Source: Lysobacter sp. (lineage in GTDB: Bacteria > Pseudomonadota > Gammaproteobacteria > Xanthomonadales > Xanthomonadaceae). From it: 64,000 nucleotides of DNA. The stretch spans positions 186,001-250,000 of the forward strand of contig DAHUXS010000003.1 in the NCBI GenBank assembly GCA_027306995.1, in the 5' to 3' direction. The notes below the pieces were generated by a model. The model was not told the origin of the DNA and searched no databases. It worked only from the letters and a program-made list of their open reading frames with translations. Both the position numbers and the translations under genes were made by a program. This document shows, piece after piece, positions 28,565 through 35,846 of this stretch. The first letter of the stretch is position 1. Each line of letters begins with the position of its first letter.

Positions 28565-30768
28565 AGCAGCTGCCCCTGGGCGATCGCCAGCTGCAGCCAG
28601 CCCATCGCGCGCGTCGCCAGCGACATCCGGTGCGGTTCGACGGTGCGACCGTTGTCGATCTGCGACACGTCCAGCCCATGCAGGCCCTGCGGATCAAGCT
28701 CGGCCTTCACGACCTTGGCCGGACTGCTCCATTGGTAGCGGAACCAGCGCTGGTCCCCGTCGAGGTTCACCATCTTGACGCTCCCGTCGTCGAACGTGAC
28801 TTTCAGTTGTTGCGGTACCGCCGCGCCGTCACGGCGCACGACCACGGTGGATTCGAACGGATACGGGCCACCGCTCTTGGCGTCCGGATGCTGCTTTTTC
28901 CACGCGGCGCGCGCATCGTCGATCGACTTGTCGACCTCGGCCTGCGTCATCGCCGTGCGCTTGCCGTCGACCAGGCGATAGCCGTTGCCCGGAGTTTGTT
29001 CGCGCACGTCGATGCTGGAGACGCGATCGTCGATCTTGCGGGCGTTGAACACCGCGATGTCGAACGAGCGATTGACCACGTCCGGACGACCGCTGCCTTC
29101 GGCCAGCGCATCGCGGAAATCGGTCAGTGTCGGATGACGGAACTTCCAGCGTTCGTAGTAGAACTTCATCGCGCGGCCCATCGCTTCGTGGCCGATCTGC
29201 GCTTCGATGTCATTGAGCATCGTCGCGGTGCGCGAATACACCGTGTTGTAGCTGCCGGGCAGGCGATCCCAGGAATTCTCGCCAACCGGATCCTTCGGAT
29301 CGTCGAGTCCGGCGCTGAGGCGTTCGAGCGCGCGCAACGGCATCACCGTCCCCAGGCCGAAGCGCTTGCTGAAGCTCGATGCCAGCGACAACGCCTGGTG
29401 GCGATCGCTGAGCATGCGATCGTCCCAGTACTGGTTGACACCTTCGTCGAGCGCCGGTTCCTCGAATTCGTTGGAAGCGAGGATGCCGTAGAAATAACCG
29501 TGGCCGAATTCGTGGATGGTGACGAAATCGATCAGGTACTGGCCGGTCGTGCCCGGCGAGAAATCCTTGGCATGATCGGCGGTGAAGAAGGTCGGGTATT
29601 CCATGCCGCCGGCTTCGTCGGCATTGTGCGGCGGCACCACGGCGGTCACCGTGCGATAGGGATACGGGCCGAGGGTGTCGGAGAAATAGGTCAGCGAATC
29701 GAGCGTTGCCTTCAACACCGGCTGGGCGTCCATCGCGTATTCGCGCGGCACCAGCACGCGGACCTTCACCGACGGGCTGCCCGGGTGCGTCCACGTTGCT
29801 TCCAGCGGCGTCGCCGTCTTGTTGTCGGCGGTCCAGGCGAAGTCGTGGACGTCGTCCTGCGTGTAGCGATACGACACCAGGTTGCCGGATTCGGTGGGCG
29901 TGCCCTGGAGTTCGCCGGTGGCGCCGACGGTATAGCCCTTCGGCACGTGCAGGGTGACGTCGAAGCTGCCGAAATCGGCGTAGAACTCGCTGTTCATGTG
30001 GAATTCGTGGGCGTTCCAGCGTGGCGCTGTCGCGCCACGTTCGCCCGGGAGTTCCAGCACGCCGATCTTCGGGAACCACTGCCCGACCAGGTGGAAGGTA
30101 TCGAAGTAGCCGGTGCGTGCAACGACGCGCGGCAACTGGTCGAAGAAGGCGATGTCGAAGGTGGTGCTGGCGCCGGCCGCCACCGGTTGCGGCAGGTCGA
30201 CGCGGACCACGGTGTGGTCGGTCTCGGGGCCGTTGTCGGGATGCACATAACTCCAGCGCGCGACCTGTTCGCCCTGCTTGATCGAATCGAGGCGGATGTA
30301 GCCCCAGTCGTTGTCGCCGGTGGCGACTTCGCTGCGGAACTTGAAGCCGCGGTTGCGTTCGCTGAAGAAGGTGCTGCCGTTGCTTTCGAAGCCGTTGAGA
30401 TAGAGGTGCAGGTAGATGCTGCACACCGGCTGGTTGCTGCGGTTGCGCCAGGTCAGCTGTTGGCGGCCGGTGACGGTGTGCTTGACCGGATCGAGCGTTG
30501 CGTCGATGGCGTACTTCACCACGCGATCCGACAGCGTCGCGGCATCAGCCTTGCGCGGACCACCCCAGGCGTCGGTCGAGCTTGCAGCGGTCGGCGCCGC
30601 GGCATCGGCGGCGGCCAGCGGGATTGCCGGGCAGGATGCGGCAGGTGCCGCTGCGGCTTCAGTTGCGGGCGGCGCCGGTGTCGGCGACGAGGGTGTGATG
30701 CGTGCTGCCAGGGGCAGGACGATCGCGAGGCAAGCGAGCGGGACGAGACTTGAACGCCAGGTGCGCAT
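28561..30768 (-). CDS. Exported M1-family metallopeptidase
   Basis: A 735-residue exported zinc peptidase. The N-terminus is a signal sequence followed by an Ala/Pro-rich linker (about 25-70). The zinc site is complete: His419-Glu420-x-x-His423 in TIHEFGHGYF and Glu442 in EEPALDEG, 18 residues after the second histidine. The exopeptidase loop that is GAMEN in aminopeptidase N reads GGMEYP here, which is normal for the more distant exported M1 subgroup. It probably degrades peptides in the periplasm or outside. The gene is coupled to a membrane protein by a GTGA overlap. Start at 30768 begins the signal sequence directly. Confidence 0.9.
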   Translation of the reverse strand: MRTWRSSLVPLACLAIVLPLAARITPSSPTPAPPATEAAAAPAASCPAIPLAAADAAAPTAASSTDAWGGPRKADAATLSDRVVKYAIDATLDPVKHTVTGRQQLTWRNRSNQPVCSIYLHLYLNGFESNGSTFFSERNRGFKFRSEVATGDNDWGYIRLDSIKQGEQVARWSYVHPDNGPETDHTVVRVDLPQPVAAGASTTFDIAFFDQLPRVVARTGYFDTFHLVGQWFPKIGVLELPGERGATAPRWNAHEFHMNSEFYADFGSFDVTLHVPKGYTVGATGELQGTPTESGNLVSYRYTQDDVHDFAWTADNKTATPLEATWTHPGSPSVKVRVLVPREYAMDAQPVLKATLDSLTYFSDTLGPYPYRTVTAVVPPHNADEAGGMEYPTFFTADHAKDFSPGTTGQYLIDFVTIHEFGHGYFYGILASNEFEEPALDEGVNQYWDDRMLSDRHQALSLASSFSKRFGLGTVMPLRALERLSAGLDDPKDPVGENSWDRLPGSYNTVYSRTATMLNDIEAQIGHEAMGRAMKFYYERWKFRHPTLTDFRDALAEGSGRPDVVNRSFDIAVFNARKIDDRVSSIDVREQTPGNGYRLVDGKRTAMTQAEVDKSIDDARAAWKKQHPDAKSGGPYPFESTVVVRRDGAAVPQQLKVTFDDGSVKMVNLDGDQRWFRYQWSSPAKVVKAELDPQGLHGLDVSQIDNGRTVEPHRMSLATRAMGWLQLAIAQGQLL

Positions 30769-30853
30769 GAGAGAATCCCCGATGGATCACGCAAGAGTGA
30801 GCCGGCGAGGAACGCACTGCAACCCTGACCAATGGCAGGGGGTGGAACCTGTT

Positions 30854-31150
30854 CTAGGCCTCGTCGTCGCCGCTGATTTCCACCAGCATGTCGAGATCGA
30901 ACGCCAGCGACTCCATCTCGCGCTGCACGCGTCCGGCGGTGGCGTTGTTGGCGAGATCGAGTTCGATCTCGTGCACTTTCGGTCCGACCAGATCGCTCAA
31001 GCCCGCCGAGCTTGAATCCCAATCATCGAGATGGGGCATCAGGTCGTCCACTTCCTCGATCGAATGGATGCCGTCCATGCTGTCGATCAGGTTCAACATG
31101 GTGCGAACCTGGTCGTCGCTGCCGGTCATCCTCGCGCGCATCATCGGCAT
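30854..31150 (-). CDS. Small acidic protein of unknown function
   Basis: A 98-residue protein, strongly acidic (for example SIEEVDDLMPHLDDWDSSS), with predicted helices and no signal peptide or cysteine. I do not recognise it. GAGGAG lies 7 bp before ATG 31150, a good ribosome binding site that supports a real gene. It sits alone between the cyclophilin and M1 peptidase genes, on the same strand, with 60-85 bp gaps. It may be a small regulator or an orphan of this lineage. Confidence 0.6.
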   Translation of the reverse strand: MPMMRARMTGSDDQVRTMLNLIDSMDGIHSIEEVDDLMPHLDDWDSSSAGLSDLVGPKVHEIELDLANNATAGRVQREMESLAFDLDMLVEISGDDEA

Positions 31151-31213
31151 GGCACGGTCTCCTCGGGAGCCGTGCCCAGCATAGACCTGTTGTGCGCGTG
31201 ATGCGTGAAAAAA

Positions 31214-32137
31214 TCAGCGCTGCGGAATGCCGCGCACCACGGGCCCGATGTTGCAGATGTCGATGTGGCCGGCCTTGTGCACGTACCAGCCGTCCTGGCG
31301 ATTGCGGCGCGCTTCGATCATCTCGGCGAATTGCGGGCTGTCGCTGCGCAGCACCTCGATCGCCTCGCGTTGTTCCGGCGGCACCTCGCTGGCGAGATGA
31401 ATGGCGGTGATCGGCACGCGCATGTCGGGCTTGTCGAACATGCCCATCGGATCGGGACCGCGATGGATCGCGCTCAGGTACTGCATGCCTTTCAACACGC
31501 GACCAACGGTGGTGATGTTGAGATCGAGCTGGCGTGGCGCCTGTCCGGTCACGACATACAGCTCGGCGCCATTGCTGCTGTCGGGGGCATTGCTGCGACC
31601 GGCACCCAGCGTGCCGTAGCAATGCGTCATCCACGCGCGTCCCGTCTTCGGATCGCGCGCGGCGGGGAAGTCGCCGGAGAAGCCGACTTCCGGCGCCCAG
31701 CCGTCGCGGTCGGGCAGTGCGGTGAATGCAAGCCCCTTGGACGCTCGATCGAATTCGGCGGGCAGATGTTGTTGTGCAGGCGCCGGGTAGGGCTTGGCCT
31801 TGCCGGCTTCGTCGGCATCGGGGTCGCCGAACTGGACGACGAAGTTGTCCTGCGACCGGTACACCGACAGTCCGTCCCAGAACTTGCCGCGGGCGAGGGC
31901 CTGGATGTTGGCGACATGCGCCGGCGCGAACTGCGGCGCCAGCTCGATCACCACGCGCCCGCCGTTGACGTCCATGTAAAGGATGTTCTGCGGATCGGGG
32001 CGATACCAGGCGCCGGCCGGCGCACTGTCGATGATCTCCTTGCTGCTGCGCTGCTTGGGCGGCTTGGAGGCGGCCGCGCCGGCGGTGAACGCGATGGCGC
32101 ACAACAACGGGACGAGCAAGGCAGCGGTCTTGGGCAT
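31214..32137 (-). CDS. Periplasmic cyclophilin-type peptidyl-prolyl isomerase
   Basis: A 307-residue exported protein with a signal peptide (about residues 1-22, ending FTAGAAAS) and a cyclophilin domain: [33 protein letters not shown] holds the usual start, [14 protein letters not shown] carries the catalytic arginine region, and the later [17 protein letters not shown] closes the fold. It is about twice the size of the short PpiA-type enzyme, with a long loop and a C-terminal extension of about 60 residues. It would catalyse proline isomerisation during folding of exported proteins. ATG 32137 is used since it begins the signal peptide. Confidence 0.88.
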   Translation of the reverse strand: MPKTAALLVPLLCAIAFTAGAAASKPPKQRSSKEIIDSAPAGAWYRPDPQNILYMDVNGGRVVIELAPQFAPAHVANIQALARGKFWDGLSVYRSQDNFVVQFGDPDADEAGKAKPYPAPAQQHLPAEFDRASKGLAFTALPDRDGWAPEVGFSGDFPAARDPKTGRAWMTHCYGTLGAGRSNAPDSSNGAELYVVTGQAPRQLDLNITTVGRVLKGMQYLSAIHRGPDPMGMFDKPDMRVPITAIHLASEVPPEQREAIEVLRSDSPQFAEMIEARRNRQDGWYVHKAGHIDICNIGPVVRGIPQR

Positions 32138-32200
32138 ATCGATCCTCCGGAAGGTGCCCGGGAGGATAGCGCGGAGGGGATATCGATCACCCATGACTAC

Positions 32201-32240
32201 CAGCACATTCGCTATATCGAAATCAACACTAGTATTCACT
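32201..32240 (+). promoter_or_regulatory. AT-rich promoter/operator candidate for the padR operon
   Basis: This 40-bp stretch is clearly more AT-rich than its surroundings. TAGTAT at 32230-32235 matches a -10 element at four of six positions and lies 27 bp before ATG 32263; no good -35 is seen. CTATAT at 32212-32217 and CTAGTAT at 32229-32235 look like a direct repeat about 17 bp apart that could bind the PadR protein. No binding site of a close relative is known to me, so this is inference. Confidence 0.3.
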
Positions 32241-32262
32241 CCAACATAGAGGGGCAAAGGCA

Positions 32263-32619
32263 ATGGACGACAGCCTGCGCAAATTCCATAAAGAACTGAG
32301 TGCCGGGACGGTGGCGCTGGCCTTGCTCGCGGTGGTCGAATCGGCGACCGAACCGATGCACGGCTACCTGATCGCCAAACAGCTCGAACGCGATGGCGGC
32401 GGCGTACTCGCCGGCAAGCAGAGCGCGCTGTACCCGGTCCTGCGCAACCTCGAAGGCGCCGGGCTGTTGTCCAGCTCCATCGAACCTTCCAGCAGTGGCC
32501 CGCCGCGTCGCTGCTACCAGATCACCACCGCGGGCCGCACCGCATTGCGCGCATGGGCAGAAGCCTGGCGCGAAACCCGCGATTCCGTCGATTCCGTCCT
32601 CAAAGGGGCCAGGGCATGA
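32263..32619 (+). CDS. PadR-family transcriptional regulator
   Basis: A 118-residue winged-helix protein with the PadR pattern: AGTVALALLAVVESATEPMHGYLIAKQLER, the recognition part SALYPVLRNLEGAGLLSS, and the wing RRCYQITTAGRTAL. It is coupled to the next gene by an ATGA overlap at 32616-32619, an arrangement in which PadR usually represses its own operon and responds to membrane or small-molecule signals through its partner. GAGGGG at 32249-32254 serves as ribosome binding site. No effector can be named. Confidence 0.92.
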   Translation: MDDSLRKFHKELSAGTVALALLAVVESATEPMHGYLIAKQLERDGGGVLAGKQSALYPVLRNLEGAGLLSSSIEPSSSGPPRRCYQITTAGRTALRAWAEAWRETRDSVDSVLKGARA

Positions 32620-33542
32620 ACATGACAGCGCTGCCGACCAGCATTCCCGACTATCTCGAACACCTGCGCCGTTCGCTGGCAGGCGCCGATCCCGCGATGA
32701 TCCAGGACGCGTTGTACGACGCCGAGGAATACCTGCGATCCGAGATGGCCGAAAACCCCGGCAAGTCCGAGGCCGAAGTGATCGCCGCGGTGGCCTCGAG
32801 CTACGGCGCCCCGGATGAAGTCGCCGACATCTATCGCGACACCGAAGTGAAGGTGCAGGAAGCCTTGCGTCCGCCGCGCCCGCAAGTGCGCGCCGACATC
32901 CACAAGACATCGTGGTTGCGCAGCGTGTTCGGCGTCTTCAGCGATCCCTACACCTATGGCGCGCTGTTCTACATGCTGCTGTCGCTGGCCACCGGCATCT
33001 TCTACTTCACCTGGACGGTGACCGGCGTCAGCCTGTCGTTCGGCCTGATGGCGTTGATCATCGGCGTGCCGTTGCTGCTGCTGTTCATCGGCGCGACCCG
33101 CATCCTGTCGCTGGTGGAAGGACGCATCGTCGAAACGATGCTGGGCGAACGCATGCCGCGCCGCACCGTCTATCACGATCGCGATCTCCCGATCCTGGAT
33201 CGCATCAAGGACATGCTGGTCGATCCGCGCACCTGGTCGACCTTCCTCTATTTCCTGTTGATGCTGCCGATCGGCATCGTCTACTTCACCATCGCCGTCA
33301 CCGGCATGACCACTGCGTTGGCGTTGATCGCATCGCCGCTGGCCGATTGGTTCGGCGACTTCAACGGCTACCACGTGTGGATTGGCGATGTCATGTTGTC
33401 GGATTCCGCGTCCGCCTTCTGGTTGTGGCCGATCGTGGTGCTGGCCGGCGTGGTGTTGCTGGTGCTGACCCTGCACCTGGTGCGTGCGATCGGACGCGTC
33501 CATGGCCGCATCGCCAAGCACCTGCTGGTCAAGCTCGATTGA
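32616..33542 (+). CDS. HAAS/sensor-domain membrane protein
   Basis: A 308-residue protein with an N-terminal soluble helical domain (about 1-85; IPDYLEHLRRSLAGADPAMIQDALYDAEEYLRSE) of the HAAS type often paired with PadR regulators, followed by a duplicated membrane part of about five or six segments. Each half has the VDPRTWSTFLYFLLMLPIGIVYF-like start (also seen as SDPYTYGALFYMLLSLATGIFYF), which matches the putative sensor domain family. It is translated with PadR and likely modulates it. The signal sensed is unknown. The two similar halves suggest an internal duplication. Confidence 0.85.
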   Translation: MNMTALPTSIPDYLEHLRRSLAGADPAMIQDALYDAEEYLRSEMAENPGKSEAEVIAAVASSYGAPDEVADIYRDTEVKVQEALRPPRPQVRADIHKTSWLRSVFGVFSDPYTYGALFYMLLSLATGIFYFTWTVTGVSLSFGLMALIIGVPLLLLFIGATRILSLVEGRIVETMLGERMPRRTVYHDRDLPILDRIKDMLVDPRTWSTFLYFLLMLPIGIVYFTIAVTGMTTALALIASPLADWFGDFNGYHVWIGDVMLSDSASAFWLWPIVVLAGVVLLVLTLHLVRAIGRVHGRIAKHLLVKLD

Positions 33543-33633
33543 GGGCGGGGCGCTGCGATCTGCAGCGTCGTCCACGCAGCGTTAATGATCCATCCGGATA
33601 GTCTGTGCCTCCCTCGATGCTTGGAGAATCCGG

Positions 33634-34317
33634 ATGAATCTTTCGATCAAGGCAGGCGTGGTTGCTGCCATCGTGGTCAGCATGCTGGCCGGTTGCGCCA
33701 GTTACACCGGACAGACCAACGATCCCAATGATCCCAACCGCACCGGTCGCGGCGCGCTGATCGGTGCCGGCATCGGTGCTGCGGTCGGCTTGTTGGCCGG
33801 CACCAGCGCCAAGAATCGTCGCGAGAAGGCAATGCTCGGCGCCGGTATCGGTGCGCTGGCGGGTGGCGGTATCGGTGCCTACCAGGATCGCCAGGAAGCC
33901 GAATTGCGCCGACAGACCGCTGGCACCGGCGTGCAGGTGCAGCGCGATGGCGACGTCATCAAGCTCAACCTGCCGGACGGCGTGACCTTCGATTTCAACA
34001 AGACCGATGTCAAGCCGCAGTTCTATCCGGCGCTGAACAACATCGCGCACACCATCGCGCAGTACAACCAGACCATCGTCGAAATCAATGGCCACACCGA
34101 CAACGTCGGCACCGTCGCGGTCAACCAGCGCATTTCCGAACAGCGCGCGCAATCGGTCGCCGGCTATCTGTCGGCGCAGGGCGTGCAGGGCGTACGCATG
34201 GAAACGCACGGCTACAACTTCCAGTATCCGATCGCCGACAACACCACCGATGCCGGACGCGCGGCCAATCGTCGCGTCGAGATCCGCCTGGTGCCGCTGA
34301 CCGGCAACGGATCCTGA
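33634..34317 (+). CDS. OmpA-family lipoprotein with glycine-zipper segment
   Basis: A 227-residue lipoprotein (lipobox MLAGC at about 18-22) with a glycine-zipper region (ALIGAGIGAAVGLLAG and AMLGAGIGALAGGGIGA) and a C-terminal OmpA/MotB peptidoglycan-binding domain from about residue 115, including NGHTDNVGT and the NRRVEIRLV end that holds diaminopimelate-contacting residues. It resembles E. coli YiaD and should tie the outer membrane to the cell wall. It has a good terminator-like hairpin after it. Confidence 0.9.
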   Translation: MNLSIKAGVVAAIVVSMLAGCASYTGQTNDPNDPNRTGRGALIGAGIGAAVGLLAGTSAKNRREKAMLGAGIGALAGGGIGAYQDRQEAELRRQTAGTGVQVQRDGDVIKLNLPDGVTFDFNKTDVKPQFYPALNNIAHTIAQYNQTIVEINGHTDNVGTVAVNQRISEQRAQSVAGYLSAQGVQGVRMETHGYNFQYPIADNTTDAGRAANRRVEIRLVPLTGNGS

Positions 34318-34351
34318 TTCCGATCGAACCATCGCCCACTGGTCGTACTCC

Positions 34352-34382
34352 GGAAAACCCCCTGTCCACCAGGGGGTTTTCC
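34352..34382 (+). terminator. Hairpin terminator after the OmpA-like gene
   Basis: A 12-bp perfect stem (GGAAAACCCCCT / AGGGGGTTTTCC) with a 7-base loop begins 35 bp after the stop. The T-run is part of the stem rather than after it, so termination strength is uncertain, but it insulates the copC promoter downstream. Confidence 0.6.
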
Positions 34383-34403
34383 ATGACCGGCAAGCGGAAA
34401 CCG

Positions 34404-34436
34404 CTTGACTCCGGACTGGACTCCAGGGGCGAGAAT
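34404..34436 (+). promoter_or_regulatory. MerR-family (ZntR/CueR-type) metal-responsive promoter of copCD
   Basis: A -35 TTGACT (34405-34410) and a -10-like GAGAAT (34431-34436) are separated by 20 bp, longer than the usual 17, as in promoters that MerR-family activators twist into shape. Between them lies the dyad ACTCCGGACT-GG-ACTCCAGGGG (34408-34429). From memory of the E. coli zntA promoter (operator ACTCTGGAGT-CG-ACTCCAGAGT with a 20-bp spacer), 17 of 22 operator positions are the same. The ATG of copC follows 39 bp after the -10. The regulator gene is not in the window. Confidence 0.75.
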
Positions 34437-34475
34437 CCATTCAATTGACCCATCCCGTTCAACAGGAGTTCGTCC

Positions 34476-34853
34476 ATGTCTTCCCGCATCCATCTCCGCC
34501 ACTGGATTGCCGCGCTCGCGCTTTCCGCAAGCGCCACCGCGTTCGCGCATCCCAAGCTCGTTTCCACCACGCCGGCCAATCACGCCACGGTGGCCGCGCC
34601 CGCCAGCATCAGCGTCACCTTTTCGGAAAAACTGCTGCCGGTGTCCGGCGCCGAACTGGTCATGACCAAGATGCCCGGCATGACGATGCCGCCGATGAAG
34701 ATCGCGGCCAAGGCTGCAGTGTCGGCGGACGGAAAGTCCCTGGTGCTCACTCCGGCCAAGTCGTTGTCGACGGGGACGTATCGCGTCGATTGGCACGTGG
34801 TGTCCACCGACACGCACGCGGTCAAGGATTCCTTCGAATTCACCGTGAAGTAA
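34476..34853 (+). CDS. copC: Periplasmic copper-binding protein CopC
   Basis: A 125-residue protein with a signal peptide; cleavage after AFA would leave His25 as the first mature residue, the N-terminal ligand of the CopC Cu(II) site. The matching Asp112 and His114 are present in STDTHAVKDSFEF. A methionine-rich loop with Met63, 66, 69, 71 and 74 (VMTKMPGMTMPPM) fits a Cu(I) site. It carries copper in the periplasm for tolerance or supply. It is followed by copD after 10 bp and is driven by the MerR-type promoter upstream. The family call is firm. Confidence 0.92.
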   Translation: MSSRIHLRHWIAALALSASATAFAHPKLVSTTPANHATVAAPASISVTFSEKLLPVSGAELVMTKMPGMTMPPMKIAAKAAVSADGKSLVLTPAKSLSTGTYRVDWHVVSTDTHAVKDSFEFTVK

Positions 34854-34863
34854 GCCGCATCCG

Positions 34864-35784
34864 ATGTTCGATGGCTGGCTGGTCTCCGCGCGCCTGGCCC
34901 AGTATTTGGGGCTGATGGCGGGGTTCGGCCTGGCGTTGTTCACGTGGCAGGCGCTGTTGCGCGAGCACGCCGATGCAGTGATTACGCGACGCCTGTTGCG
35001 GTTGGCCGGCGTCGCTTCGATGCTCGCCGTGCTCGCTTCCGTCTTCGGGTTGTGGGCGATGGCGCATGCCATGGGCGGCGGTGATGCGAGCGACACCTGG
35101 ACCACCGCATGGATCCTGCTGACGCAAACGACGGCGGGGATGGCGTGGATCGTTCGTGTCGTGTTGCTGGCATTGGCGGTGTGCCTCGCGGCATCGTCGC
35201 GATTGCGGGTCGGCATCCGCGTTGCAGGAATGACCGTGCTTGCTGCCGGTGCGCTGTCGACACTGGCATGGGCCGGTCACGGCGCGATGAGCGAAGGCGA
35301 GGGCGCATGGTTGCACCTGGTTGCCGACATCGCCCATCTGCTTGTTGCAGGCGCATGGTTCGGTGCGCTCGTGGCGCTGGTTCTCGTTGCAAGGCAAGCA
35401 TCGGGGGAAGCCGACGCGGCTTCCGTTCGCCTGCTTGCAGATGTTTCCCGCGGATTCGCGCGTTTGGGCAGCATGATTGTCATTGTGCTGTTCGCCAGCG
35501 GCGTCGCCAATTACATTTTCGTTGTCGGTCCCGATGTGTCGGGAATATTCGCGAACACGTATGGTCGCCTGTTGCTGGCCAAGCTGGGCGTGTTCGCCGG
35601 CATGCTGGCGCTGGCCGCCGCGAACCGGTTCCGCTTCGCGCCTGCACTGGCGCGTGCCCTGCAGGAAGGCGATGCGGCATCGGCGGTTTCCACGCTGCGA
35701 CGCAGCCTGCGAGTGGAAACCACCTTGGCTGTCGTCGTTCTTGTCCTCGTTGCTTTGCTGGGAACGCTCGATCCAACCGGGTGA
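34864..35784 (+). CDS. copD: Copper resistance inner-membrane protein CopD
   Basis: A 306-residue protein with about eight hydrophobic segments, the CopD family layout. Histidines such as AMAHAMGG and the WAGHGAMSEGEGAWLHLVADIAHLLVAGAWFGAL region lie at membrane borders where copper ligands are expected. CopD with CopC is linked to copper import into the cytoplasm. It follows copC in one operon under the MerR-type promoter, and a strong hairpin terminator follows its stop. Confidence 0.9.
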   Translation: MFDGWLVSARLAQYLGLMAGFGLALFTWQALLREHADAVITRRLLRLAGVASMLAVLASVFGLWAMAHAMGGGDASDTWTTAWILLTQTTAGMAWIVRVVLLALAVCLAASSRLRVGIRVAGMTVLAAGALSTLAWAGHGAMSEGEGAWLHLVADIAHLLVAGAWFGALVALVLVARQASGEADAASVRLLADVSRGFARLGSMIVIVLFASGVANYIFVVGPDVSGIFANTYGRLLLAKLGVFAGMLALAAANRFRFAPALARALQEGDAASAVSTLRRSLRVETTLAVVVLVLVALLGTLDPTG

Positions 35785-35807
35785 TACTGCGCGTCTGTTG
35801 CCGAATG

Positions 35808-35838
35808 CAAAGCCCCCGGAGCCGGGGGCTTTGTTTTT
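35808..35838 (+). terminator. Rho-independent terminator after copD
   Basis: A 12-bp GC-rich stem (CAAAGCCCCCGG / CCGGGGGCTTTG) with a 2-base gap is followed by a run of five T (35834-35838), a standard terminator for the + strand. It also lies at the end of the convergent czcA-like gene, where it may act in reverse with less force. Confidence 0.8.
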
Positions 35839-35846
35839 GTGCGGCA

